A stretch of DNA of 64,000 bases from Mycobacteriaceae bacterium (GTDB lineage Bacteria; Actinomycetota; Actinomycetes; Mycobacteriales; Mycobacteriaceae): the NCBI GenBank assembly GCA_019749805.1, contig JAIEPH010000005.1, positions 1 through 64,000 on the forward strand, given 5' to 3'. Shown here piece after piece: positions 9,784 through 19,107 of the stretch. The first letter of the stretch is position 1. Each line of letters starts with the position of its first letter. Below the pieces are notes generated by a model. That model had not been told where the DNA came from and searched no databases. It was given only the letters and a program-made list of their open reading frames with translations. The translations under genes were made by a program, and so were the position numbers.

Positions 9784-10914
9784 ATGAAAATAGTCCTGGC
9801 ACCTGACTCATTCAAGGAGTCAATGAGCGCGACCGAAGCGGTCGCCGCGATGCGTGCCGGTGTGCGCGCGGTGATGCCGGATGCAGAATGCGTCGGGGTT
9901 CCGATGGCGGACGGCGGCGAGGGCACCGTCGACGCCGTCGTCGATGCACTGCACGGCCAGCACATCGAGGCGCAGGTGTCCGGTCCGCTCGGTGCGACGA
10001 TCACGGCGCGCTACGGTTACATCCCGCTGCGTCAGCTGGCGGTCATCGAGATGGCGGCCGCCTCGGGCCTGGAGCTCGTCCCGCCCGATGAGCGAGACGT
10101 GCTGCGCGCCAGCACCTTCGGCGTCGGCCAGCTCATCTCCTCCGCACTGGACCGCGGGGCCGAGGAGATCCTGATCGGACTTGGTGGATCGGCCACCAAC
10201 GACGGCGGCGCCGGCATGCTCACCGCGCTGGGCGCCTCGTTCGTCGACGCCGACGGTGCCGCGCTCGAACCCGGCGGCGCCGCGCTGCGTCACCTCGATC
10301 GCATCGACGTGTCCGGACTGGACCCGCGGCTGCACGACGTCCGCATCAATGTCGCAACCGACGTCACCGCTCCGCTCCTGGGCCCCACTGGCGCGTCCGC
10401 CGTGTTCGGACCTCAGAAGGGGGCGACGCCGGCCGATGTCCAGACTCTGGAATCGGCGTTGACGCAACTGGCGACCGTCACGTCCGCGACGCTCGGGAAG
10501 GCGAACCCGCAGCGGCCGGGTAACGGCGCGGCAGGTGGCATGGGTTTCGCGCTCGTCGAGTTCCTCGGTGCGGAAAGCAAGCCGGGCGTCGACGAGGTCG
10601 CCGCTACCGTCGGCCTCGAACAGGCTGTGCGCGGAGCCGATTGGGTCTTCACCGGCGAGGGCAGCGTGGACGCCCAAACCGTCATGGGGAAAACACCTTT
10701 CGGCGTCGCACAGGCCGCGACACGGAACGGTGCGAGGGTGGTGATCTTCGCCGGGCGGGTGGCGCCGGATGCCTCCGTGCTGCTGGAGCACGGAGTGGAG
10801 CGGCTCGTCGCGATCACCAAAGAGGGCACCCCCATCGAGCAGGCGCTGCGCGAAGGCGCCGAATCACTTACGCGCGCAACGGCAGAGGTCTGCCGTCAGA
10901 TCACCGGCTCATGA
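9784..10914 (+). CDS. Glycerate kinase (GlxK/GarK family)
   Basis: A 376-residue type I glycerate kinase. It opens with the family hallmark MKIVLAPDSFKESMSA and has VPMADGGEGTVDA near residue 40 and LIGLGGSATNDGGAGM near 130, plus GAAGGMGFAL and DWVFTGEGSVDAQT in the C-terminal half. It phosphorylates glycerate, feeding glyoxylate or glucarate breakdown products into glycolysis. It may be cotranscribed with the preceding ureohydrolase gene. Its 3' end overlaps the convergent amiC gene by 6 bp. Confidence 0.92.
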   Translation: MKIVLAPDSFKESMSATEAVAAMRAGVRAVMPDAECVGVPMADGGEGTVDAVVDALHGQHIEAQVSGPLGATITARYGYIPLRQLAVIEMAAASGLELVPPDERDVLRASTFGVGQLISSALDRGAEEILIGLGGSATNDGGAGMLTALGASFVDADGAALEPGGAALRHLDRIDVSGLDPRLHDVRINVATDVTAPLLGPTGASAVFGPQKGATPADVQTLESALTQLATVTSATLGKANPQRPGNGAAGGMGFALVEFLGAESKPGVDEVAATVGLEQAVRGADWVFTGEGSVDAQTVMGKTPFGVAQAATRNGARVVIFAGRVAPDASVLLEHGVERLVAITKEGTPIEQALREGAESLTRATAEVCRQITGS

Positions 10915-12351
10915 ATGGATTTTCGCCCACGGGTGGGCCTGTTCGAGCTCGTATGCCAACTCCAGCAGCCGGGTTTCACGGCCACGCGGGCTCGACAGCA
11001 TCATGCCGACCGGAAGCCCCGTGGCAGATTCCGCGAGCGGCAACGAGATTGCGGGATCGCCGGTCGCATTCTGCAGCGGGGTGAACGCCGCCCAATCAAC
11101 GAGACGGTTCATCACGGTGTCGAAATCCTGCATCGGGTCCAGGTGACCGATCGGTGGCGTGACCTCGGCCAGCGTCGGCGTCAGCACGACGTCGTACTGC
11201 TCCCCCAGCTTCGCGGTGATGCGGTGTGACGCGGACAGCCGTCGAATGGCCATCGGCACCTTGTACAGGTTGCGGGCGGCCTTGCGGTCGAGTCCGAGCG
11301 TCATGTTGTCCAGACGCGAGCGGTCGAAGCTGGGCCCGAACATCCAGCGTCCGCCCCGGACCACGGCCATCGCCAAAAACGCCCAGTAGACCAGGAAGTC
11401 GTCTTTGAAGCGGGCGGGGACGGGGTTGGTGATCTCGGTGACGCGATGGCCCAACGCCTCCAGCATCGCCGCCGTCTTCAGTGTCAGCTCGCGGATCTCG
11501 GGACTGGCGTCGTGGGAAATGGAATGCGTGCACACGGCGATGCGCAGTCGCTGCTTACTGGGTTGCGTCACGTCCCCGATAGGCGCCAGCCTCGGGTTGC
11601 GGTAGACGCGCTCGGCTTCGCGCAGGAACGCGGCGGTGTCGCGCACCGAACGCGACACCACGCCGTTGGCGACCAGATGCAGCGGCATCTGCGCGGTCTC
11701 CTTATCGAGCGGGATGCGGCCACGCGTCGGCTTCAACCCGACCAAACCGTTGCAGGAAGCCGGAATTCGGATCGAACCGCCGCCGTCGTTGGCGTGCGCG
11801 ATCGGGACGACGCCGGCAGCGACGAACGCGGCGGAGCCCGACGACGACGCGCCTGCGGTGTGCTCGGAATTCCACGGGTTGCGCACCGGGCCGATGCGCG
11901 GATGCTCGGCCGCGCCGCTGAAGCCGAACTCCGACATCTGCGTCTTGCCCAACGGCACCAGTCCGGTGGCGAGAAATACCCGCGCGAACGCGCCGTCGGC
12001 GCGCATCGGTCGCGGATCCCACGCGTCGGTGCCCTGCATGGTGGGCCAGCCCCCGACGGCGACGTTGTCCTTGATGAACGACGGCACACCGTCGAAATAG
12101 CCCCCGAACGGACGTGACGCCGCCGCACGCGCCCGGGCACGGTCGTACGCCTCGAAAGCGAGGCCGTTGAGCGCCGGGTTGACGGCTTCGGTCCGGGCGA
12201 TCGCCGCGTCGACGAGTTCAACCGCGGACACGGTGCCCGCCCGCAGGGCCTCGACAAGGCCGACAGCGTCGAGGTCGCCGAGGGCGTCGTCGCCGAAGGC
12301 ATGGCATCGGCCGTCTGTTCTTCGGCCGAGGGCCTCATCACCACGTTTCAT
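10909..12351 (-). CDS. amiC: Amidase (amidase-signature family), AmiC-like
   Basis: A 480-residue amidase-signature hydrolase. The catalytic Lys is in FIKDNVAVGGWPT near residue 90, and the Ser-rich signature TAGASSSGSAAFVAAGVVP with DGGGSIRIPASCNGLVGLKP is near 165-205, giving the Ser-cisSer-Lys triad. It cleaves an amide of unknown nature. Position next to tsf-rpsB matches M. tuberculosis amiC (Rv2888c). The frame extends 14 codons further upstream; ATG 12351 gives the MKRGDEALGRR start and a family-typical length. Confidence 0.85.
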   Translation of the reverse strand: MKRGDEALGRRTDGRCHAFGDDALGDLDAVGLVEALRAGTVSAVELVDAAIARTEAVNPALNGLAFEAYDRARARAAASRPFGGYFDGVPSFIKDNVAVGGWPTMQGTDAWDPRPMRADGAFARVFLATGLVPLGKTQMSEFGFSGAAEHPRIGPVRNPWNSEHTAGASSSGSAAFVAAGVVPIAHANDGGGSIRIPASCNGLVGLKPTRGRIPLDKETAQMPLHLVANGVVSRSVRDTAAFLREAERVYRNPRLAPIGDVTQPSKQRLRIAVCTHSISHDASPEIRELTLKTAAMLEALGHRVTEITNPVPARFKDDFLVYWAFLAMAVVRGGRWMFGPSFDRSRLDNMTLGLDRKAARNLYKVPMAIRRLSASHRITAKLGEQYDVVLTPTLAEVTPPIGHLDPMQDFDTVMNRLVDWAAFTPLQNATGDPAISLPLAESATGLPVGMMLSSPRGRETRLLELAYELEQAHPWAKIHS

Positions 12352-12396
12352 ATAGCGACGGTACCAAGTCGTACCGCGTGACCGATCCGCCAACGC

Positions 12397-12424
12397 AAAA
12401 GGCCCCCAGAAACCCGGGGGCCTT
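12397..12424 (-). terminator. Rho-independent terminator of rpsB-tsf
   Basis: AAGGCCCCC (12399-12407) pairs with GGGGGCCTT (12416-12424) around an 8-base loop, a perfect 9-bp stem. Read on the minus strand it is followed by TTTT (12400-12397) and lies 16 bp after the tsf stop. This is the best canonical terminator in the window. Confidence 0.85.
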
Positions 12425-12439
12425 CGCGGTAGAACGCTG

Positions 12440-13255
12440 TTACGTCTGGCCGACCTCGAAGCGCACGAACCGGGTGACGGTCACGCCCGCCTCGTCGAGC
12501 AGCGCCTTCACGGTCTTTTTGCTGTCGGACACCGACGGCTGATCCAGCAGCACGACGTCCTTGTAGAAGCCGGTCACGCGGCCTTCGACGATCTTGGGCA
12601 GCGCCTGTTCGGGCTTGCCCTCCTCCTTGGCCGTCTCCTCGGCGATACGTCGCTCGTTGGCGACGATGTCCTCGGGCACGTCCTCACGGGTCAGGTACTT
12701 GGCCTTCAATGCCGCGATCTGCAGAGCGGCGGCGTGTGCGGCGCTCTTGTCATCGCCCGTGTACTCGACCAGCACACCCACGGCGGGCGGCAGGTCGGCG
12801 GCACGCTTGTGCAGATATGTCTCGACGTTGCCGTCGAAGTACACGGCGCGGCGCAGTTCGAGCTTCTCGCCGATCTTCGCCGACAGGTCGGCGATGGTCT
12901 GCTCGACCGTGGTGTCCCCGACCTTGGCGGCCTTGAGCGCGTCGACATCCGTCGCCTTCGCCGCGGCCGCGGCCGCCACGATCTGGTCGGCGACAGCCTG
13001 GAACTCGGCGTTCTTGGCCACGAAGTCGGTCTCGGAGTTGAGTTCGATCAGCGCGCCGTCCTTGGCGGCCACCAGACCTTCGGCGGTCGCGCGCTCAGCG
13101 CGCTTGCCGACGTCCTTGGCGCCCTTGATGCGAAGGAGTTCGACGGCTTTGTCGAAGTCACCTTCCGATTCGACCAGCGCGTTCTTGGAGTCGAGCATGC
13201 CGGCACCGGTGAGGTCGCGAAGTCGCTTCACATCGGCAGCGGTGTAGTTCGCCAT
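12440..13255 (-). CDS. tsf: Translation elongation factor Ts
   Basis: A 271-residue EF-Ts that recharges EF-Tu with GTP. It begins [20 protein letters not shown], with the UBA-like domain in the first 55 residues including CKALxE-equivalent [16 protein letters not shown], and the conserved [10 protein letters not shown] near 75-84. The open frame extends upstream into rpsB; ATG 13255 gives the canonical N-terminus. It follows rpsB by 11 bp and is closed by a strong terminator. Confidence 0.97.
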   Translation of the reverse strand: MANYTAADVKRLRDLTGAGMLDSKNALVESEGDFDKAVELLRIKGAKDVGKRAERATAEGLVAAKDGALIELNSETDFVAKNAEFQAVADQIVAAAAAAKATDVDALKAAKVGDTTVEQTIADLSAKIGEKLELRRAVYFDGNVETYLHKRAADLPPAVGVLVEYTGDDKSAAHAAALQIAALKAKYLTREDVPEDIVANERRIAEETAKEEGKPEQALPKIVEGRVTGFYKDVVLLDQPSVSDSKKTVKALLDEAGVTVTRFVRFEVGQT

Positions 13256-13266
13256 ATCAGCCTTCC

Positions 13267-14103
13267 CTATGACTCTTGGGGTGTCTCGGTGGCGGGGGCG
13301 GCGGCGGCCCCGCCGGCGTCGGTGGACGCGGTAGCACCGGCGAGCAGCTCCTGCTCCCACTCGGCGAGCGGCTCGGCGCCCTCGGCCTCGGGCTTGTCAC
13401 CGTCGCGGCCTGCGCCTGCACGGGCCTGCAGACCCTCGGCGACCGCGGAGGCCACCACCTTGGTCAGCAGCGCTGCCGAGCGGATCGCGTCGTCGTTGCC
13501 CGGAATCGGGTAGTCGACCAGATCGGGATCGCAGTTGGTGTCGAGGATCGCGATGATCGGGATGTTGAGCTTGCGAGCCTCCGCGACGGCGAGGTGCTCC
13601 TTGTTGGTGTCCACGACCCAGATCGCCGAAGGCACCTTCTGCATGTCCCGGATACCACCGAGGCTGCGCTCGAGCTTGTTCTTCTCGCGGGTCAGCATCA
13701 AGATTTCCTTCTTGGTGCGGCCCTCGAAGCCGCCGGTCTGCTCCATGGCCTCGAGTTCCTTGAGGCGCTGCAGACGCTTGTGCACGGTCGAGAAGTTGGT
13801 GAGCATGCCGCCCAGCCAGCGCTGGTTGACGTAGGGCATGCCGACGCGGGTCGCCTCTTCGGAGATCGACTCCTGCGCCTGCTTCTTGGTGCCGACGAAC
13901 ATGATGCTGCCGCCATGGGCGACAGTCTCCTTGACGAACTCGTACGCCTTGTCGATGTACGTCAGCGTCTGCTGCAGATCGATGATGTAGATGCCGTTGC
14001 GGTCGGTGAAGATGAACCGCTTCATCTTGGGATTCCAGCGTCGGGTCTGATGCCCGAAGTGGGTGCCGCTGTCCAGCAGCTGTTTCATGGTTACAACAGC
14101 CAT
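13267..14103 (-). CDS. rpsB: 30S ribosomal protein S2
   Basis: A 278-residue S2. Conserved segments include [19 protein letters not shown] near the N-terminus, [10 protein letters not shown] near residue 95, [12 protein letters not shown] near 118-129, and [14 protein letters not shown] with [20 protein letters not shown] in the C-terminal half. The C-terminal tail is Ala/Glu-rich, as in mycobacteria. It is the first gene of rpsB-tsf. The 288 bp upstream to the divergent M23 peptidase gene must contain its promoter, but I see no clear boxes. Confidence 0.97.
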   Translation of the reverse strand: MAVVTMKQLLDSGTHFGHQTRRWNPKMKRFIFTDRNGIYIIDLQQTLTYIDKAYEFVKETVAHGGSIMFVGTKKQAQESISEEATRVGMPYVNQRWLGGMLTNFSTVHKRLQRLKELEAMEQTGGFEGRTKKEILMLTREKNKLERSLGGIRDMQKVPSAIWVVDTNKEHLAVAEARKLNIPIIAILDTNCDPDLVDYPIPGNDDAIRSAALLTKVVASAVAEGLQARAGAGRDGDKPEAEGAEPLAEWEQELLAGATASTDAGGAAAAPATETPQES

Positions 14104-14391
14104 AATGTTTTGGCCGGCCTTCTTTGTTGTCGGTTGTCGCGCAGCGTCGGGTGACGCCGTGCCCTGGTGCCCGCTGGACTGCCGAGCCCGTCCGAGAACG
14201 GGACCGACGGCATCCGGATTGACCTTGGTGGAACCGGGTCATGTGCAGACACGCGAAGTCAGCCCGCGCAAGCGAGCTGCGGATAGCAGTTTACACGCTG
14301 CCCAGGGGTGCTTTTTCCACAGAGACGCGCTGCTCCACAAATTGCCGGCGGCGGCTGGTGTGACCGTGCTCCATCGGGCTGAGCTGGCTAT

Positions 14392-14877
14392 ATGCGATGG
14401 ATCGTGCTGTTCGCAGCTGCGATTGCCCTGGCCGCGCCGGCGTCGGCCGATGGTGAGCGGCTGGCTTGGCCGCTGCGGCCGCGGCCGGCTGTTGTGCGCA
14501 TGTTCGACGCACCGTCACCCAACTGGAAGCCGGGCCATCGCGGTGTCGATCTCGCCGGAGCCCCTGGTCAGCCCGTATTTGCCGCAGCCGGCGGAACGGT
14601 GGTGTTCGCCGGTGAGCTCGCGGGCCGGCCGGTCGTGTCGATCGCTCATCCCGGCGGTTTACGCACCAGCTACGAACCCGTCGTGGCGTCGGTGCGGGCC
14701 GGCCGACGGGTCGACGCCGGGACGATGCTCGGCCAACTGCAGGCCGGCCACGCCGGGTGCGCCGCAGCGGCCTGCCTGCACTGGGGTGCGATGTGGGGTC
14801 CGGCATCGCGCGCGGACTACGTCGACCCGCTCGGCCTCGTCGAGAGCACGCCGATCCGCCTCAAGCCCACCCGTTAG
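14392..14877 (+). CDS. Secreted M23 family metallopeptidase
   Basis: A 161-residue protein with a Sec signal peptide: MRWIVLFAAAIALAAPASA, with cleavage likely after ASA. The mature part is a LytM/M23 domain: HRGVDLAG (His and Asp zinc ligands, near residues 49-56), GTVVFAGELAG, and CLHWGAMW holding the second His of the HxH-type motif, with Trp in place of the middle residue. Predicted to act on peptidoglycan cross-bridges in the periplasm. The same gene follows rpsB divergently in M. tuberculosis (Rv2891 region). It could be a degenerate regulator, because the first His of the usual HxH is replaced by Leu. Confidence 0.8.
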   Translation: MRWIVLFAAAIALAAPASADGERLAWPLRPRPAVVRMFDAPSPNWKPGHRGVDLAGAPGQPVFAAAGGTVVFAGELAGRPVVSIAHPGGLRTSYEPVVASVRAGRRVDAGTMLGQLQAGHAGCAAAACLHWGAMWGPASRADYVDPLGLVESTPIRLKPTR

Positions 14878-14879
14878 CT

Positions 14880-14932
14880 GCGATTTCGGTGCGCAAACAG
14901 TCGCTTGGCGAACGTTTGCGCACCGAAATCGC
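14880..14932. terminator. Long perfect inverted repeat between convergent genes
   Basis: The arms 14880-14898 and 14914-14932 are perfectly complementary over 19 bp with a 15-base loop. The repeat begins 3 bp after the M23 stop and ends 4 bp before the xerC stop, so it can terminate both convergent genes. It lacks a T-tract, like many mycobacterial terminators. The perfection and length also suit a dispersed palindromic element. Confidence 0.6.
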
Positions 14933-14935
14933 CAG

Positions 14936-15838
14936 TCACGCGCGAGGGTGGGCCTGGTCGTGGACGGCACGCAGTCGCGCGACCGTCACGTGGGTGTACA
15001 GCTGCGTGGTGGCGAGCGTCGAATGGCCGAGCAGTTCCTGTACGACACGCAGATCCGCGCCACCCTCGAGCAGGTGGGTGGCGGCGCTGTGCCGCAGCCC
15101 GTGCGGCCCGATGTCGGGCGCGCCGTCGACCGCAGCCATCGTCTGGTGCACGACCGTGCGGGCCTGCCGCGGGTCGAGCCGTCGCCCACGCGCTCCCAGA
15201 AGCAGCGCGGGACCGGAGTCTTTGGTGGCCAACGCGGGGCGACCGTCGGACAGCCATGCAGTGAGCGCCGCGACCGCGGGCGCCCCGAACGGCACCGTTC
15301 GCTGCTTGTTGCCCTTGCCGAGCACACGCAGCAGGCGTCGGGAGGTGTCGACGTCGTCGATGTCCAGTCCGCACAACTCGCTGACCCGGATACCGCTGGC
15401 GTATAGCAGCTCGACGATCAAACGGTCGCGTAACGCTAGCGGGTCTCCTTGTTGTGCACCGGATTTCGCTGCGGCCATGGCGTCCAGCGCCTGGTCCTGA
15501 CGCAGCACGGCCGGCAGTGTGCGACGGGCCTTGGGCATCTGCAGGCGCGCGGCGGGGTCGCTTGCCATCAGACCGCGTCGCACCGCCCAGGCCGTGAAGG
15601 TCTTGACGGCGGAGGTGCGTCGGGCCAGCGTCGTCCTGGCTGCGCCTGTGGCGGCCAGCGCCGCGAGCCATGAACGCAGAATCGCCAGCGTCAGCCCGGA
15701 GATCCCGGCGTCGGGTGCGCGTTCGGCGACAAAGTCGAACAGCGACCGCAGATCACCGAGATAGGCGCGACGCGTGTGATCAGAACGACCGCGCTCCAGC
15801 GCGAGATACTCATCGAACTCCTCGAGTATCGCGTCCAC
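14936..15838 (-). CDS. xerC: Tyrosine recombinase XerC
   Basis: A 300-residue site-specific recombinase that resolves chromosome dimers with XerD. The full catalytic set is visible: Arg151 (SGIRVSEL), Lys175 (LGKGNKQR), His246 and Arg249 ([10 protein letters not shown]), His272 (LLGHSTL) and the nucleophile Tyr281 (TTQLYTHV). The N-terminal core-binding SAM-like domain spans about 1-95. Position beside the M23 gene and dprA matches mycobacterial xerC (Rv2894c). This is the housekeeping enzyme, not a phage integrase. Confidence 0.93.
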   Translation of the reverse strand: MDAILEEFDEYLALERGRSDHTRRAYLGDLRSLFDFVAERAPDAGISGLTLAILRSWLAALAATGAARTTLARRTSAVKTFTAWAVRRGLMASDPAARLQMPKARRTLPAVLRQDQALDAMAAAKSGAQQGDPLALRDRLIVELLYASGIRVSELCGLDIDDVDTSRRLLRVLGKGNKQRTVPFGAPAVAALTAWLSDGRPALATKDSGPALLLGARGRRLDPRQARTVVHQTMAAVDGAPDIGPHGLRHSAATHLLEGGADLRVVQELLGHSTLATTQLYTHVTVARLRAVHDQAHPRA

Positions 15839-15870
15839 GCCTCAACCGTCGCAGACAACGACGGCTCGGC

Positions 15871-17031
15871 TCAGATGACGCGCCGCAACGCGTCGGGAGT
15901 CAGTTCCCTCAGCGAGCGATAGCCGTCGACGGCCATCGTCAGGTCGGCTTCGGCGAGCAGCGACCGCAGCACATGCACGATGCCGTCCTCTCCGCCAAGC
16001 GCGAGGCCGTAGGTGTAAGGCCTGCCGATCGCGACCGTCGAGGCGCCGAGCGCGATCGCCTTGACGATGTCGGCGCCGCTGCGGATGCCCGAATCGAACA
16101 GCACCGGCATTCCGTCGGCGGCCTCCACCACCCCGGGCAGGCAGTCGATGGCAGGTATTCCGCCGTTGGCCTGGCGGCCGCCGTGGTTGGAGCAATAGAT
16201 GGCGTCGACGCCACCGTCTTTCGCGCGCCGCACGTCGTCGGGATGGCAGATGCCCTTGACGAGCAGCGGCAGCGAGGTGAGCGAGCGCAACCACGGCAGG
16301 TCGTCCCACGTCAGCGGATTCCCGAAGATCGAGATCCACTGCATGATCGCTGCCTGCATGTTCTCTTCCGGCGGCTGCGCCAGGCTGTCGAGGAACACCG
16401 GATCGGTGGTGTAGTTCGCCAGACAGTGACCACGCAGGAACGGGAAGTTCGAAGTCGACAGGTCGCGTGGTCGCCAGCCGGGGATCCAGGTGTCCAGGGT
16501 CACGACGATGCCCTTGAAACCGGCGGCCTCGGCGCGTTGCACGAAGCTCGCCGCAACGTCTCGGTCCTTCGGCGTGTAGAGCTGGAAAAAGCCTGGCGTG
16601 TCACCTAATTCGGCGGCGACGGCCTCCATCGGATCGGCAGTCATGGTGGAGGCGATCATCGGCACGCCGGTGCGCGCCGCCGCACGTGCTGTGGCGAGGT
16701 CGCCATGTCCGTCCTGCGCGCACAATCCGATGACACCGACGGGCGCCATCATCACCGGCGACGGCAACGAGAGCCCGAGGAAATCGACAGTCAGATCGCG
16801 TTCGGCGGCACCGACGAACATCCGCGGCATCAGGCCCCAGTTCTCGAAGGCGGTGGCGTTGACGCGCTGGGTGCGTTCGTCGCCTGCGCCGCCCGCGACG
16901 TAGGACCACATCGACGGTGACATCGCGGCCTGCGCCTTGGCCTCCAACTCCGCGAAAGACATCGGGAGCTTCGGCAGGACGCCGGACAGACCCTGGAAGT
17001 AGATCTCGAGCTGGTAATCGCCGTATGCCAT
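15871..17031 (-). CDS. FMN-dependent alpha-hydroxy acid oxidase, lactate 2-monooxygenase-like
   Basis: A 386-residue TIM-barrel flavoenzyme of the glycolate oxidase/lactate family. The active-site base is in [11 protein letters not shown] near residue 282; [17 protein letters not shown] near 95 and [13 protein letters not shown] near 185 are also conserved. The overall sequence, including the start and the [11 protein letters not shown] segment, recalls Mycobacterium smegmatis lactate 2-monooxygenase, which converts L-lactate to acetate, CO2 and water. The exact substrate is not proven. It sits between xerC and the viuB-like gene, 24 bp after the latter, possibly in one transcript. Confidence 0.85.
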   Translation of the reverse strand: MAYGDYQLEIYFQGLSGVLPKLPMSFAELEAKAQAAMSPSMWSYVAGGAGDERTQRVNATAFENWGLMPRMFVGAAERDLTVDFLGLSLPSPVMMAPVGVIGLCAQDGHGDLATARAAARTGVPMIASTMTADPMEAVAAELGDTPGFFQLYTPKDRDVAASFVQRAEAAGFKGIVVTLDTWIPGWRPRDLSTSNFPFLRGHCLANYTTDPVFLDSLAQPPEENMQAAIMQWISIFGNPLTWDDLPWLRSLTSLPLLVKGICHPDDVRRAKDGGVDAIYCSNHGGRQANGGIPAIDCLPGVVEAADGMPVLFDSGIRSGADIVKAIALGASTVAIGRPYTYGLALGGEDGIVHVLRSLLAEADLTMAVDGYRSLRELTPDALRRVI

Positions 17032-17055
17032 GCGGCTAGCGTGCCAGGCTCGCGG

Positions 17056-17907
17056 TCACGCGTTGGCCTGTTCTGCCTTCGCGAGTTCCGCCTTCCACTG
17101 TCTGAACGTCTCCTCGGTGCGGCCGCGACGCCAGTATCCCGAGATCGACGACGCCCACTTGGCGTCCACGCCACGCTCCTTGCGGATGTAGGGACGCAGG
17201 TTGTGCATGACGGTCTGCGCCTCGCCGTGGATGAACACCTGCACTTGACCGGGCAACCACGGCGCGCCCTTCACGGCGTCGATGAGCGGCGCGTGGTCAC
17301 CGGCCTGGTCCTCGGCCACCAGGTCGGCGCGGCCGCCCCGGTAGATCCACGTGATGTCCACACCCGGCGGCGCCTGCATGTCGACCTCGTCGTCGGGCCC
17401 ACCCACCTCGATGAAAACCTGACCGATTGCGTTGTCCGGCAATGCTTCCAACGCCGCACCGATCGCCGGCACAGCGGCCTCGTCGCCAGCCAGCAGGTGC
17501 CAGTCCGCCGCGGGATCAGGCGCGTACCCGCCGCTGGGCCCCATCAGGTAGGCCGGCTGACCGGGTTGCGCCGCGACGGCCCACGGACCGGCGACACCGT
17601 GCTCACCGTGCACCACGAAGTCGATGGCGATCTCGCGTCGCCCGGCATCCACCCTCCGGACCGTGTACGTGCGCACGGGCGGTTGTTGCGCGGGGGGCAG
17701 AGACTTGAAGCTGTCCAGCGTCAGCGGCTGCTCCAACGCGGCGACGTCGATACCGGGGTGAACGAACACGATCTTCACGTAGGCGTCGGTGGAGTCGTTG
17801 GGTGTGAAGGTGTCGAAGCCCGCGCCGCCGAGCACGACCCGCTTGAGATGCGGGGTCAGCTGCTGGGTACGCACCACTTCGAAAGTGTGCACCGGACGTC
17901 CTGCCAC
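17056..17907 (-). CDS. viuB: Siderophore-interacting protein (ViuB-like FAD reductase)
   Basis: A 283-residue SIP-family flavoprotein. The N-terminal FAD-binding barrel contains RTYTVRRVD near residue 82, followed by DFVVHGEHGVAGPWA. The C-terminal SIP domain holds LLAGDEAAVPAIGAALEALP near 140-160 and FIHGEA near 233. Family members release iron from ferri-siderophores by reducing it in the cytosol. Position next to dprA matches Rv2895c (viuB). No IdeR box is visible before it, so iron control is not shown by the sequence here. Confidence 0.88.
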   Translation of the reverse strand: MAGRPVHTFEVVRTQQLTPHLKRVVLGGAGFDTFTPNDSTDAYVKIVFVHPGIDVAALEQPLTLDSFKSLPPAQQPPVRTYTVRRVDAGRREIAIDFVVHGEHGVAGPWAVAAQPGQPAYLMGPSGGYAPDPAADWHLLAGDEAAVPAIGAALEALPDNAIGQVFIEVGGPDDEVDMQAPPGVDITWIYRGGRADLVAEDQAGDHAPLIDAVKGAPWLPGQVQVFIHGEAQTVMHNLRPYIRKERGVDAKWASSISGYWRRGRTEETFRQWKAELAKAEQANA

Positions 17908-17973
17908 TGTTCCTCCTGTTGATCGCGCGCCACGTCGAGGATACGAGCGCCCGCCGGGTGCCGGTCGGTTACC

Positions 17974-19107
17974 TCATCTCGTACGAGATGTCGTCCTTGC
18001 CAGCTTCCACCTCCCCTCTCGGCGCACCACCAAACCGGCCAGCTCCAGCACCGCCAGCGGACCGAGCACCTGCGTCGGCGGCAGACCGGCGGTCACCGCG
18101 ATCTCGTCGGCGGTGCGGGCGGCCCGGGCAGGCAGCGCGTCGTAAACCCTTTTGTCGGCGTCGCTGAGCCCGTCCAACACAGATGCCGGGCGGTGCTCAT
18201 CCGGCGCGAGTTCGCCCATGCGGCCGATCAATTCGATGACGTCCTCGGCGCGAGTCACGACGTTGGCGCCCGCCTTCAGCAGAGCATGGCTGCCGACCGA
18301 CGCAGATGACGTAACCGGGCCGGGCACCGCGCAGACCGAACGCCCCAGCGCACGGGCCCACGCCGCGGTGTTCGCCGCGCCGCTGCGCGCGCCCGCCTCG
18401 ACGACGACCGTCGCACCGGCGAGACCCGCGACCAACCTGTTGCGCGTCAGAAAACGGTGCCGCGCGGGCCGTTCGCCAGGTGGATACTCACTGATCACGA
18501 GACCGTGGTCGCGGATCTGCCGCAGCATCGCGGCGTGCGCCGACGGGTAGGGCACGTCGATGCCACCTGCGAGCACCGCCACCGTGGTCCCGTCCGCCGC
18601 CAGCGCGGCGCGGTGTGCGGCGCCATCGATTCCGAATGCCCCGCCTGAGATCACCGTCGCGTCGCGCGCCGCCAAACCCGCCGCCAGGTCGGCGGCGACG
18701 AACTCGCCGTACGCCGTGGCCGCCCGCGTGCCGACAATTGCCGCAGCACGATCGGAAACCTCGTCGAGGCACATTGGACCGACGGCCCACAGCACCATCG
18801 GCTCATGTGCCTGCGGCCGGTCGTTGACACCGCGAAACGCGTTGAATGCCAATAGCGGCCACTCGGCATCGTCAGCGGTGATCAGCCGTCCGCCCATACG
18901 GTGCAAGACTTCTAGATCCTTTGCTGCACAGTCGATCTCGCGTCTGGCCTCGACGACCCGGCTGACGGTGCCGTCGGCTGCTCCGCTACGCACACGGTCG
19001 GCGGCTTCCACCGGGCCGACTCGCCGGGCCAACGCGCGCAGTTCCGGACACGGCGGCTCCGCGACTCGCGACAAGTAGGCCCATGCACGTGCGATCTGAT
19101 CGGTCAT
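17974..19107 (-). CDS. dprA: DNA processing protein DprA
   Basis: A 377-residue DprA/Smf protein. The Rossmann-like core has AIVGTRAATAYG near residue 128, VISGGAFGIDGAAHRAAL near 155-172 and the GTTVAVLAGGIDVPYPSAH region. A C-terminal winged-helix region is around LDGLSDADKRVYDALP. It loads RecA onto incoming single-stranded DNA in competent bacteria; its mycobacterial role is unclear. The frame is longer upstream, but ATG 19107 overlaps the comM stop by 4 bp (ATGA) and begins MTDQIARAWAYLSRV. In tandem after yraN and comM, the conserved order. Confidence 0.92.
   Translation of the reverse strand: MTDQIARAWAYLSRVAEPPCPELRALARRVGPVEAADRVRSGAADGTVSRVVEARREIDCAAKDLEVLHRMGGRLITADDAEWPLLAFNAFRGVNDRPQAHEPMVLWAVGPMCLDEVSDRAAAIVGTRAATAYGEFVAADLAAGLAARDATVISGGAFGIDGAAHRAALAADGTTVAVLAGGIDVPYPSAHAAMLRQIRDHGLVISEYPPGERPARHRFLTRNRLVAGLAGATVVVEAGARSGAANTAAWARALGRSVCAVPGPVTSSASVGSHALLKAGANVVTRAEDVIELIGRMGELAPDEHRPASVLDGLSDADKRVYDALPARAARTADEIAVTAGLPPTQVLGPLAVLELAGLVVRREGRWKLARTTSRTR
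17975..17990. repeat. Perfect 16-bp palindrome at the dprA 3' end
   Basis: CATCTCGTACGAGATG is its own reverse complement. It covers the last codons and the stop of dprA, 67 bp before the viuB-like gene. It could be an operator for the downstream gene or a short terminator hairpin. A close relative, CATCTC-N5-GAGATG, lies at 3854-3870. Confidence 0.4.

Noticed and set aside
14063..15406. 447-codon plus-strand frame across the rpsB start, the M23 gene and xerC
   Set aside because: It overlaps three recognisable genes in other frames and shows no family features.
14936..15838. Tyrosine recombinase as evidence for a mobile element
   Set aside because: It is XerC by position and full-length similarity, and lies in conserved core order rather than at the accessory block edge.
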